A stretch of 64,000 bases of DNA from Arion vulgaris (Eukaryota > Mollusca > Gastropoda > Stylommatophora > Arionidae), in contig CM036769.1 of the NCBI GenBank assembly GCA_020796225.1, positions 1,975,001 to 2,039,000 of the forward strand. Reading direction: 5' to 3'. The notes under the pieces were generated by a model, which saw nothing but the letters and a program-made list of their open reading frames with translations, had not been told where the DNA came from and did not search any database. Below, piece after piece: positions 52,400 to 61,899 of this stretch (positions within the stretch are counted from its first letter, which is position 1; each line of letters begins with the position of its first letter). Position numbers and translations under genes: made by a program.

Positions 52400-52880
52400 A
52401 ATAATATAACTAGATAATATAACTCCCAGACATCAATAGTATAGCAAGTAGAACATAGCTCCCAGACATCAATATTATAGCAAGTAGAACATAGCTCCCA
52501 GACATCAATATTATAGCAAGTAGAACATAACTCCCAGACATCAATATTATAGCAAGTAGAACATAGCTCCCAGACATCAATAGTATAGCAAGTAGAACAT
52601 AGCTCCCAGACATCAATATTATAGCAAGTAGAACATAGCTCCCAGACATCAATATTATAGCAAGTAGAACATAGCTCCCAGACATCAATAGTATAGCAAG
52701 TAGAACATAACTCCCAGACATCAATATTATAGCAAGTAGAACATAGCTCCCAGACATCAATAGTATAGCAAGTAGAACATAGCTCCCAGACATCAATAGT
52801 ATAGCAAGTAGAACATAGCTCCCAGACATCAATATTATAGCAAGTAGAACATAGCTCCCAGACATCAATAGTATAACTAG
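52400..52880. repeat. 36-bp minisatellite (13 copies)
   Basis: The unit AGCTCCCAGACATCAATAGT plus ATAGCAAGTAGAACAT has an AATAGT/AATATT alternation and occasional AACTCC. Twelve codons per unit keep two minus frames open (152 and 204 codons), which I treat as artefacts. Confidence 0.95.
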
Positions 52881-52961
52881 AAAACATAAAATGTACAGTA
52901 AAAGTTACAAGAATGAACAAAACCAGTCATCCACATTTAACTCTGAATTGAAATGCAGGAG

Positions 52962-53450
52962 GAGACAGTAACCCATCACAGAAAGCTCACCAAGTGTGAA
53001 ATGAAGCGCTTGAGTAAGGCAGACATCACAGAAAGCTCACCAAGTGTGAAATGAAGCGCTTGAGTAAGGCAGACATCACAGAAAGCTCACCAAGTGTGAA
53101 ATGAAGCGCTTGAGTAAGGCAGACATCACAGAAAGCTCACCAAGTGTGAAATGAAGCGCTTGAGTAAGGCAGACATCACAGAAAGCTCACCAAGTGTGAA
53201 ATGAAGCGCTTGAGTAAGGCAGACATCACAGAAAGCTCACCAAGTGTGAAATGAAGCGCTTGAGTAAGGCAGACATCACAGAAAGCTCACCAAGTGTGAA
53301 ATGAAGCGCTTGAGTAAGGCAGACATCACAGAAAGCTCACCAAGTGTGAAATGAAGCGCTTGAGTAAGGCAGACATCACAGAAAGCTCACCAAGTGTGAA
53401 ATGAAATGCTTGAGTAAGACAGACATCACAGAAAGCTCACCAAATGTGAA
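52962..53450. repeat. 50-bp array derived from LINE-B coding sequence (about 9.5 copies)
   Basis: The unit is CAGACATCACAGAAAGCTCA, CCAAGTGTGAAATGAAGCGC, TTGAGTAAGG. The right end passes into intact LINE-B reading EMKCLRKAVGVTRKDRLR, and the unit itself contains the EMKRLSKA version. The last two units (AATGCTTGAG) resemble the LINE sequence most, so growth was away from the LINE. Confidence 0.93.
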
Positions 53451-53760
53451 ATGAAATGCTTGAGGAAGGCAGTGGGAGTCACCAGGAAAGACAGACTACG
53501 AAATAAGAACATTAGAAGCAGAGTGAGCATAACTTCATGCACTGAATACATTGAAAGACAACAAATGCAGTGGTTTCGAATTTTAAAAAGAATAGAAAAA
53601 TACCAACCACAAATAACAGCATACAATTCAAAGAGATCGGGTACTAGAGCCAAGGGAAGACCAAGAAAAGATGGATATACAATATCAAGACCACACTAAA
53701 TAAACATGGATCTAACACAACAAGGGTGACTCATCTGGCCATGGAATTCATATTAAAGTT
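53451..53760 (+). mobile_element. LINE-B 3' fragment
   Basis: The plus strand reads MKCLRKAVGVTRKDRLRNKN, YIERQQMQWFRILKRIEKY and RAKGRPRKDGY, then a short tail. This is a truncated RT C-terminus. Confidence 0.8.
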
Positions 53761-53854
53761 CCCACCGCTACGTTTAATAGCAAGAGTGTACAACCAATTA
53801 CATCATCCACCTGGGTAAAGATCATAGACAATTTAAGTCCAGGAGGTAAGAGGG

Positions 53855-54232
53855 TCACAAACAACAAGAACGAAAATCCAGTCCTTCGAAAAGAAATGCT
53901 ACAGAAAGATCCTACGAATACCATGGACAGAAAAAAGAAAGAACACTGATATCCTGAAAGAACTAAATATTAAAGAGAATTGGCTGATAAACAACATACT
54001 ATACAGAAGAATTACATACTTTGGTCACATCAAGTGTCACGATGGCCTGGAAAGAACAATACTAGAGGACAGGGTCCCAGGACGCAGAGGTAGACCAAGA
54101 AGAAGATGGCTACAAGATATTAAAGAAACCATGAACATGACCATCGACGAAGTGGGTGAGCTGGCTAGAGACAGTGAATTTCAGATGTGCTGCAAAGAGA
54201 GCAACATCCTATAAAGGATACGCACCTTGATG
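53855..54232 (+). mobile_element. LINE-A 3' end
   Basis: Frames together give CYRKILRIPWTEKRKNTDIL-type, NWLINNILYRRITYFGHIKC, HDGLERTILEDRVPGRRGRP and RRRWLQDIKETMNMTIDEVG, ending YKGYAP-stop. It is followed by (GAT)n at 54229-54250. Frameshifts near 53935 and 54172. Very similar to the 12-kb copy. Confidence 0.85.
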
Positions 54233-54289
54233 ATGATGATGATGATGATGAAGAGGATTAGAGGTAGAGATATATAGAGACGAACTGTA

Positions 54290-54323
54290 AAGAGAGAGAG
54301 AGAGAGAGAAAGAGAAGAGAGAG

Positions 54324-54419
<96 letters not shown>

Positions 54420-54442
54420 GAGAGAGAGAGAGAGAGAGAGAG

Positions 54443-54477
<35 letters not shown>

Positions 54478-54480
54478 TGC
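54290..54480. repeat. (GA)n microsatellite with A interruptions
   Basis: GA dinucleotides are broken by GAAAGA and GAAGAG. A minus frame of Ser/Leu repeats is meaningless. Four copies of the decamer ATAATCCTCT occur at 54579-54612. Confidence 0.95.
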
Positions 54481-54639
54481 AGAAATACATGAACTAAACT
54501 TTCATGCTCATGCTAGATCTTGTTAGAAGAAATTTCTTCATGCCTTATGCTTCAATGGAAGTTACGTGAAGAAGAAGATAATAATCCTCTATAATCCTCT
54601 ATAATCCTCTATAATATACTATTCTCTCTGAGTCCCGTC

Positions 54640-54800
54640 ATCATCATCAGGTGCCGTGCCGGCTAACGTAGGCGATCATGGATCTCCATAAATCTATGTC
54701 TCTGGTGTTTTTGCTATCATCTCAGATGTTGAAGTTCTTCCATGCCATCAAGTCAAACTATCCACAATTTTCTCTCTCTGTCTGCCCATGTCTCGTCAGA
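54640..54800 (-). mobile_element. LINE-C 3' end scrap
   Basis: CATCATCATCAGGTGCCGTG, CCGGCTAACGTAGGCGATCA and TGGATCTCCATAAATCTATG match the 3' end of LINE-C at 17.9 and 45.7 kb. Only non-coding 3' sequence and a few codons remain. From 54801 to 55160 nothing is recognised. Confidence 0.7.
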
Positions 54801-55164
54801 GTCAGGTAATAAATTAATAAAAAGCAACCAGGTAAATTGTATGTAATCAATATGTCCCTCCCATTTCCCATAGTTTGAACACAGCCATAAGATCTTTGTT
54901 TCGGATCGACTAAAATCCCCTCCTCCCGATGAGAACATTAATCCCATTAAAAGTAGCCGACCCGTTCACTGCAACTCTTTTAATTTAAATTTAATAAAGT
55001 GGACAGAGAAGCATGAACGATGGGAATTGAATTCTTTGGTGAATTGTGGTGGAATTCGATCTAGAGTTATGTCAACATTCCCTGAGTTCCGCCCCTTTGT
55101 GTTTTAATAAGATTATGGGACTTGGCAAATGTCAATATTGTTTCGTGAGGCATTTAGACTTGCA

Positions 55165-55425
55165 GTATTGCTGTGCTGTTTTGTTGGGTAGGATTTTGTT
55201 GTGTTCCTGTTTTGTTGTGTAGGATTTTGTTGTGTTGCTGTTTTGTTGGGTAGGATTTTGTTGTGTTGCTGTTTTGTTGGGTAGGATTTTGTTGTGTTCC
55301 TGTTTTGTTGTGTAGGATTTTGTTGTGTTGCTGTTTTGTTGGGTAGGATTTTGTTGTGTTGCTGTTTTGTTGGGTAGGATTTTGTTGTGTTCCTGTTTTG
55401 TTGTGTAGGATTTTGTTGGGTAGAT
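55165..55425. repeat. 31-bp minisatellite (about 8 copies)
   Basis: The unit GTTTTGTTGGGTAGGATTTT plus GTTGTGTTGCT alternates with a GTGTAGG/GTTCCT variant. It grades into the next array, whose TTGTGTAG core it shares. Confidence 0.93.
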
Positions 55426-56190
55426 TTCTGTTGTGTAGATTGATGTTGTGTAGAGTTCTGTTGTGTAGATTGATGTTGTGTAGAGTGATGTTGTGTAGAG
55501 TGATGTTGTGTAGAGTTCTGTTGTGGAGATTGATGTTGTGTAGATTAATGTTGTGTAGAGTGATGTTGTGTAGAGTGATGTTGTGTAGAGTGATGTTGTG
55601 TAGATTGATGTTGTGTAGAGTTCTGTTGTGTAGAGTGATGTTGTGTGGAGTGATGTTGTGTAGAGTGATGTTGTGTAGAGTGATGTTGTGTAGAGTTCTG
55701 TTGTGTAGAAGTATGTTGTGTAAAGTGATGTTGTGTAGATTGATGTTGTGTAGAGTTCTGTTGTGTAGAGTGATGTTGTGTAGAGTGATGTTGTGTAGAG
55801 TGATGTTGTGTAGAGTTCTGTTGTGTAGAGTGATGTTGTGTAGAGTGATGTTGTGTGGAGTGATGTTGTGTAGAGTGATGTTGTGTAGAGTTCTGTTGTG
55901 TAGAGTGATGTTGTGTAGAGTGATGTTGTGTGGAGTGATGTTGTGTAGAGTGATGTTGTGTAGAGTGATATTGTGTAGAGTGATGTTGTGTAGAGTGATG
56001 TTGTGTAGAGTGATGTTGTGTAGAGTGATGTTGTGTAGAAGTATGTTGTGTAGAGTGATGTTGTGTAGAGTGATGTTGTGTAGAGTGATGTTGTGTAGAG
56101 TGATGTTGTGTGGAGTGATGTTGTGTAGAGTGATGTTGTGTAGAAGTATGTTGTGTAGAGTGATGTTGTGTAGTGATGTTGCGTACAGAT
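55426..56190. repeat. 15-bp minisatellite (about 50 copies)
   Basis: The unit GTGATGTTGTGTAGA has the variants TTCTG, TTGATG, GAAGTATG and GTGTGGA. Fifteen is a multiple of three and no stop occurs in several frames, so frames of 298 (+), 381 (-) and 436 (-) codons appear across the two arrays. All are low-complexity by-products. Confidence 0.95.
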
Positions 56191-56269
56191 ATACTGCGAG
56201 CAAAGTTTTATCATGTAAAATGTTATGTACAATTGTGTTTCGAGAAGATTGAAAGTGAACAAGCGATGA

Positions 56270-56515
56270 AAGGCTGGAAATCCGCTTCCTGTACACCATT
56301 TAATGACAAAAGGATGAAAATAATATTTATACAAAATTTTGACCATCCTCAAAAGATTAAAGTGCGAACCCACGCCGACGCAACGAAGTTTGTGTACTGT
56401 CGGTGAGTTCGTCATGTGTAAGAAAGAAACCGGAGCACACATAGCTATTCACTGAAGTGTAATGATAATGGTATAATAAATCAATAAATAAATCGATCAA
56501 TCAATCGACCTATTA
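56270..56515 (+). mobile_element. SINE-D copy, 3' half
   Basis: It starts near GGCTGGAAATCCGCTTCCTG, passes through TTTTGACCATCCTCAAAAGA and GTGTAAGAAAGAAACCGGAG, and ends in an (AATCAATC)-like tail at 56478-56512. From 56516 to 56935 there is AT-rich sequence without a feature. Confidence 0.75.
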
Positions 56516-56935
56516 TCCAGTTTATCATTACCACAAAGAGAATGTATGCAAAATAACAAAATCTTAATTCACAACTTTATTTAATCTCTATATTTTGATT
56601 GCTTTGTCTATTATTGCATGTAACAACTGTTAGAATATTGTTGCATTACAGAAATGTTGCATTTTACATAGAAAGAGATTATTACGTTCTGCCGAACATT
56701 TCGTGCAAGAAACATATATAAATAAAACTGTGTAATTGGATTCCTGCCATGATTTCCTTCGTTTAATCCATGATTTTCAGATAATTGTTGCCGCCGCTGA
56801 CATGTTTAAATATTTATTTTCCAGTTAATTTTGTATGCATTAGATTTTGTTAAATGATTGATTATTTGAACATTATATATTGTCAAATGAATACATTCGT
56901 CTCATCTCGTCTCATTTAGTTCCACTTGTACCCTT

Positions 56936-57190
56936 GCTGTGGCGTCTGTGGCCTAGGGGATAGTGACTCGGTCTATTAACCCCGGTGTTCTAAGTTCGAA
57001 TCACGCTGCGGATAGTTTGGTTGCAAATTGTTTCGCGTGGATTTTTACAAAGGACGATGGCACCACCCGTTCAGAAAGCAATGGCAAACTACTGAACGTA
57101 ATAATGCCTCGAAAAATCACAAACAGCGTTAAAAAAAAAGCTTGGGTCGATTCGCAAAGTCATGTAAAGGATATGCAATTAACTTTTTGT
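56936..57190 (+). mobile_element. SINE-B copy 2
   Basis: The head GGCGTCTGTGGCCTAGGGGA has box A-like TGGCCTAGGGGATAGTG and box B-like AAGTTCGAATCAC (56991-57003). The body GATGGCACCACCCGTTCAGA is followed by the tail AGCAATGGCAAACTACTGAA and AAAGGATATGCAATTAACTT. Near-identical to copy 1 but not followed by repeat K. Confidence 0.85.
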
Positions 57191-57224
57191 ACCTTTGCTG
57201 TGTTGAGGTGAAGTATGGACAGCC

Positions 57225-57610
57225 ACAGAGGACATTATTATGCACTTTGTTCTTTGGTTATTGGTTACCGAACCGATGTTATTGCACTCCGGGCAGACAC
57301 ATAGGTGCTCAGTCTCCCCAAGAGATGTCGAAAGGTATGCATGGTGATGGTTCCCATGGCTCGCTGGTTAAACACACTCCTCACTCTGCTCCTTATGCAT
57401 CTAGTTCTACTTGTAAATAACTCCAAACTGCTTAAATCGTTTGATCGATTCAACATCTATTTTAGTGTCTTCATCAAACAGGCAGGCAGTCGTGAAGAGA
57501 TCAAAGAACATCCACCTTATCCATCTTCAACTCTCCGACAATCAATGATGTTGATTTGAACCTATCTGCTCTCTTATTGTCTCTTTATTTCCATGTGCAG
57601 AGGATGTTGT
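57225..57610 (-). mobile_element. LINE-R 3' region with decayed RNase H end
   Basis: It matches 3985-4390 in order: GCACTCCGGGCAGACACATA, TCGAAAGGTATGCATGGTGA, ATCGATTCAACATCTATTTT. The RNase H motif (near 57560-57600) is destroyed. Dead copy. Confidence 0.7.
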
Positions 57611-57960
57611 GTGCTAGTTTTGACTCGAAGGTTTGCCTGTGCACAGCTCATCTGTGTTCTATCTTCCATTGTAGGATAATCAAGAAAGTAGCGGATCGCC
57701 CTGCACGACTTGTCTTTAGTGCACCCAAGTATGATGCTCATAGCATCGATCTGTATTCTTTCCAGTCTGTTCTATCTGACTATGACTGATACACAAACAC
57801 TACATGCCCAGCACATCCATGTAAACCTTGGGAGGTTTGAAACTTCAAGATTTCTTCTACAACTTGCTAACTTGTCAGTCATCATGGACATACTCAGCAG
57901 TAGAAGACTAAGATGGCTGGGACATGTGAGAAAAATGGAAAGTAGAGGCGTGTCCAAAAA
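57611..57960. mobile_element. Two opposed LINE scraps
   Basis: At 57690-57785 the minus strand reads ERIQIDAMSIILG, then a KDKSCRAIRYFL-type trace, a known RT thumb motif. At 57878-57955 the plus strand reads DILSSRRLRWLGHVRKMESR, an RT C-terminal motif. The pieces belong to different LINEs and face opposite ways. A SINE-D 3' end follows immediately. Confidence 0.6.
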
Positions 57961-58096
57961 TATCTTCACCATCTTCAAAATTACATCGGGGACTCTCGAC
58001 GGTGCTACGGAGTTCGTGCATTGTAACTGAGATCGTCTTGTGTAAGAAAGAGATCGGAGCACACATGGTTACTCATCGAAGCGCATTGATGATGGT
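57961..58096 (+). mobile_element. SINE-D 3' block
   Basis: ATCTTCACCATCTTCAAAAT, TACATCGGGGACTCTCGACG and TGTGTAAGAAAGAGATCGGA mark the conserved end of SINE-D, followed by its tail. Everything upstream in the element is missing. Confidence 0.75.
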
Positions 58097-58099
58097 CCT

Positions 58100-58181
<82 letters not shown>

Positions 58182-58330
58182 TCAATAAACTGATCCACCA
58201 ATACATCAATCAATCAAATCAACCAATCAAATCAATCAATCCACTAATCAATCAAATCCAATCAATCAATCAAATCAATCGGCCAATCAATGAGTCAGTC
58301 AATCCCTCAATCAGACAATCAATCATCATA
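58097..58330. repeat. (TCAA)n tail, expanded and degenerate
   Basis: About 20 pure TCAA units are followed by ~150 bases of interrupted units (CCAATCAATC, AATCAATCCACTAATC). The decay gradient runs away from the SINE end. From 58331 to 58605 nothing is recognised. Confidence 0.9.
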
Positions 58331-58607
58331 AAGTACGCAAATGTTTTTAGAAATCTTGACATCAAAACTTACCGGATTGTCTAAAACCTTCCAATAATTG
58401 CATGAATATCAATTCTATCGTATACAAAGATATTTTTTCAAAGCTAACATTGATGTTTCCCTATTGAACTTATTCATCATTTAGATTTGATCATCAAGAA
58501 GCTGTCATGGGCGTATTTACTCATCGATCAAGGTGGTTAAGTTCAATGTTGGCACTTCAATTTAATCTATACAACTCTTCATACAAATTTGTATGACATG
58601 TTGAATA

Positions 58608-58990
58608 AGGGATTGCTTGATTGCTTGATTGCTTGATAGATTGAACGATAGGATCAGCATTGTTGCACATCGGGAAAAAACAGTTTGTGCTCCTATAACA
58701 TTCTTAGAGAGGAATATCTCAGCGACAGTGCACACACTCTGTAGCACGACAGGGTCCCCGATGTAAATTTAAAGATGGTGATAATTTTGCAGGAATTTTA
58801 TTTTTAATCGTTTTAGTGAACTGTGCAGGGCTGCGGCTTTGCAGTCTATTTTTATGAATTGTGAACTGCTAAGGCTCTTTTACATGTTCTTTATTAAAAA
58901 TGGAACCTATGTTTTGTCGTCCATCTCTGATAGGACTAGTACGTCACTCTCACCTACAATGAAATTAAGGATCTCTGATAAAATAGGATT
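58608..58990 (-). mobile_element. SINE-D copy
   Basis: The minus strand has tail remnants (TTGATTGCTTGATTGC at 58615-58632), the 3' block at 58690-58775 and the CGATAGGACTAGTACG-type block near 58925. It is cut at the 5' side by the next SINE-D, which starts with its own tail. Confidence 0.75.
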
Positions 58991-59430
58991 AATTAAAAGA
59001 AGATTAATTGATTGATACATCATCATCATTGCACTTCGGTGAGTAACCATGTGTGCTCCGATCTCTTTCTTACACATGGAGATCTCATATACAGTGCACA
59101 ACATCAGCCAGGGTCCCAGATGTAATTTTGAGGATGGTTAAGATTTTTTTGTAGAATATTTATTTATTAATCTTTTATAATGAATTTTGCATGGGTAGCG
59201 GCTTTCCAGCCTGCTCTTCTCGATTTTGAACTGCCAATGATTCTTTTAAGTGCTCAAATTGAACACTGGACCTACGTTTAATCGTCTGTCTCCGATATGA
59301 CTAGGAACTTGATCTGACATACACTGAGATCAGGTCTCTGGTAAAATATTCAGATGACTCCACGAGGGAATGAACCTGGTTCCTTTGGCACGAGAGACGA
59401 GCACTTAGCCTCTATGCAACACCGGCCCCC
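58991..59430 (-). mobile_element. SINE-D copy, full length, adjacent in the same orientation
   Basis: It has the tail AATTGATTGATACATC, a 3' block at 59040-59130, the body with AGCGGCTTTCCAGCCTGCTC, and a head near 59355-59430 (box B-like CCAGGTTCATTCCC). The two neighbouring copies look like insertion of one SINE into the tail of another. From 59431 to 59685 nothing is recognised. Confidence 0.8.
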
Positions 59431-59689
59431 GAATTATGCAAAAACAGCAAGAAGAGATGACTCGCGCTGCGCTCGAGGAGCAGGAGGCTGGAAATATTCT
59501 AATCTCGGCTACATATACTCCTGGACATCGTAGTAAATATTTTGGCAGTAATGAAGCCTGTTGGAAACCCATGGTTGATCTTCAGGAAGTGTCATAAAAT
59601 CAACCCTTTTAGCTTCTGAATGCCTTAGAAGTTGTATGAGCGTGAGTCACGGGATGTCCCTCGAAAGAAGAAGACTGCAAACCTTTTGG

Positions 59690-59805
59690 CTTTGACAACA
59701 GTCCCTGACAAAAAAATCCTTTGCATTACCTTGGATTAAACACGAGTCTCCCGCTTGAGAGCCGAGCCCTAATCTATTCGGCCAGCCGCTCTGACTAGCA
59801 GTGGG
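59690..59805 (-). mobile_element. SINE-J fragment (tRNA-like head)
   Basis: The minus strand reads GAGCGGCTGGCCGAATAGAT (box A-like) and CGTGTTTAATCC (box B-like, about 59742-59753), followed by an AAGGTAATGCAAAGGATTTT body. It is related to 10.60-10.70 kb. Confidence 0.5.
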
Positions 59806-60061
59806 AATAACAGTTCAAATTTCTACTCCCTTGGGGATTGAAGCAACGAACAAGTAATCTATAATATGTTTTCGCCAATAAAACAAAAGGTGAGGACGTA
59901 CTGCATTGTCTTCTCACCTTTGGGTAACTATTAACGAAATTACTTTCATTAGACGTGCAAGTCGGTGTGTTCTTGGTTCTGTTAATCTAGTAGTTCTCAA
60001 ACCTTTAGATCTCGGGGCACACTCGAAGTACTACCAAAAAATAATAGGCGCACTACAAAAA

Positions 60062-60272
60062 ATTCATGGTATATCCTTTACAGGACGTAGCCATCAGCGA
60101 CAGTAAACGAGCTGTTGATGTTATAGGCACCAGTTCTACGTTCAGTAGTTTACCATTGCTTTCTGACCAGTGAGGTCTATTTTTACCTTTCGTAAAAATC
60201 CCACGGAAACGAATTTGCGTCCAAACTGCCTGCCACGGTTTGAACCAGGTACACTTGGGTTGTGACTGAGCT
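60062..60272 (-). mobile_element. SINE-C copy 3, nested in the hAT element
   Basis: The minus-strand head has box B-like TGGTTCAAACCGTGG (about 60233-60247). The body lies near 60178-60205 (TTTTTACCTTTCGTAAAAAT), with the tail block TCAGAAAGCAATGGTAAACT and the end at ATATCCTTTACAGG (minus: CCTGTAAAGGATAT). Confidence 0.8.
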
Positions 60273-60479
60273 AACTAATATATAAAAACTGAAAAAATAA
60301 GATGCAAAAAAAGCAAAGAAATACAGTAATAGTTGGAAAATGCTACCCACCTTTATTCATTATTTCATTTCTGCCTATGAGAAGCATGAACCTGATGTGT
60401 CTTGACGATTTTGTTATCCTGGTGACCGCTGGCACCGCGTTGTCAACCCCTGATCTGGGATTTCCTAGGGCGCACCTAA

Positions 60480-60712
60480 AATTGGAGAGCCGCAGTAGCA
60501 TAGTTGTTAGTGAACTCGCTTCTTAGACTAATAGTCTAGGTTTAATTCCACAAGTAGGCGTGGCATATATCTCGAACATAACGGTTCTCAGGTCGACCCA
60601 GCCTCAATAGGATACCAGGAAAAGCACTGGGAAGTAAAGACGACCGGCGTGATGTTGACTACATCATCCATCGTGTGCCGACGGTCAATGAAAAAAAACA
60701 CAGGTCTAACAC
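60480..60712 (+). mobile_element. SINE-F copy 2, nested in the hAT element
   Basis: The head GAGAGCCGCAGTAGCATAGT has box A-like TAGCATAGTTGTTAGTG and box B-like AGGTTTAATTCCAC (60537-60550). The body has TTCTCAGGTCGACCCAGCCT and AAGCACTGGGAAGTAAAGAC, ending in an A run (60693-60700). The downstream 100 bases belong to the hAT right end. Confidence 0.75.
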
Positions 60713-60832
60713 CGTATTGCCCAGTATATACTATGTGGTATCAAAAAGGTTAATTTTCCTTTACTTACCTAGAAATGTAACCGTGTGCTCTGGTGCGCCT
60801 CGGCAAACCATTTGATAACCACTGTGTTAATG

Positions 60833-61137
60833 CATCTATTGGTTTGCACGATAGCATCGGATTTTCATTTAACCAGGCAGAAACTATCAAAGGCTATCTA
60901 GATCCAATTCTCAAATGGTTGTCAGACACTAATGAAATTATCTTCTCTTGGCATTAACGCATTGCTTCCGAAGATAATTTTCCTAGACATTACTCAGGGA
61001 CGCTCGTGCGCATTAATTATTCCAAGGTTATTGGCTACATGTTATAGTCTCGTGCTACCACGTCTGAGCTAGAGGTCACGAGATAATGGTAATTATATTG
61101 TACTAGCAATATTGTATGTTTTAATGATTTCATCTAT
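60833..61137. other. Unassigned stretch
   Basis: No repeat of the window, coding signal or simple sequence is visible here. Confidence 0.4.
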
Positions 61138-61515
61138 GTCATCATCGTCACCATCATCATCATCATCATCAGCATCATCAGAATCAAATAGCTTATCCTG
61201 AGCAGAACTTTGCCATCCTAACAGTCCTTTGTAATTTCTCTCTCACATAGACCAGATGTCCCACCTCTGCAGCTGGCATGTTCAAACCATCAGTTACATC
61301 CAGAATCCATCTTCTCCATGATCTTCCTCTTCTTCTCTTTGCCGGTATGCCTCCTTCCATAATGGTCTTCTACAACTCTCCGTTCCTCTTTATATGTCCA
61401 AAAAACTTCAATTTTCTCATTCTTATTATCTAACAACAGTCAGTTTTTCATTGATTTTGAGTTCTTTCTAGTTACATCTAGAGTTTTCTTCTTTGTCTCT
61501 TCATCTATATGCAAA
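61138..61515 (-). mobile_element. LINE-D 3' end (sense part of an inverted copy)
   Basis: The minus strand reads a decayed LRMRKLKFFGHIKRNGEL type, then RRSWRRWILDVTDGLNMPAA and RGGTSGLCERE, with a (GAT)n tail (CATCATCATC near 61150-61182). It joins a piece of the same LINE in the opposite orientation on its right. Confidence 0.75.
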
Positions 61516-61885
61516 TGTATATATGAGTATGAAACACGGACACTTAACAAGGCAGTGGCAAAAACTTATATGTGCTTTAGATTATACGTATTATACAGGG
61601 TGTTCAAGATAATAGCAGCCTGTGAATGGAGTCAATCTGGCATATATGTATGAAAATGAGAAGGTTCAGTTATGACGTAGTATAGGTCAAGGTTATGTGA
61701 CGGTATGTAATTGTAGTGCGGGAAGGGGCGATGAACAAATGTGACGTAAAACGAGCTAGTCAGAACCGGTTTAAATAGTACATAAACATAACGCGATAGA
61801 TTATCTGGCAACTTTCGATTTGTCAATGGGGCTGCTTTAATCTTGAACACCCTGTAGAAGAGTGTTCCATATACAATATACCATA
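61516..61885 (+). mobile_element. LINE-D upstream part, inverted; interrupted by a MITE
   Basis: YEYETRTLNKAVAKTYMCFR on the plus strand is the segment that precedes the sense part at 61138-61515 in an intact LINE-D. After the MITE the text continues GAAGAGTGTTCCATATAC, as in 7960-7980 (GAAGAGTCCTTGGTATAT). The head-to-head layout is the product expected from twin priming. Confidence 0.7.
61594..61856. mobile_element. Mariner-like MITE, TA-flanked (259 bp)
   Basis: The left end CAGGGTGTTCAAGATAATAG (61596-61615) and the right end in reverse complement CAGGGTGTTCAAGATTAAAG differ at 3 of 20 positions. TA dinucleotides flank both sides (61594-61595, 61855-61856). The 72-codon minus frame inside has no transposase features. 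Confidence 0.85.
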
Positions 61886-61899
61886 TACTCCTAGTAAAA

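Larger units (their letters stand above)
59988..60824. mobile_element. hAT-type element with two nested SINEs
   Basis: The left end TAGTAGTTCTCAAACC and the right end, in reverse complement CAGTGGTTATCAAATGG, are hAT-like inverted repeats. They are followed inward by TCGGGGCACAC and CCGAGGCGCACC. The 8-bp flanks are TGTTAATC (59980-59987) and TGTTAATG (60825-60832), 7 of 8 identical. It encodes no transposase; SINE-C and SINE-F occupy much of its interior. Confidence 0.75.

Noticed and set aside
55132..56442. 298- to 436-codon Cys/Leu- or His/Thr-rich frames over the 15-bp array
   Set aside because: Low-complexity by-product of a 15-bp unit that is open in several frames on both strands.
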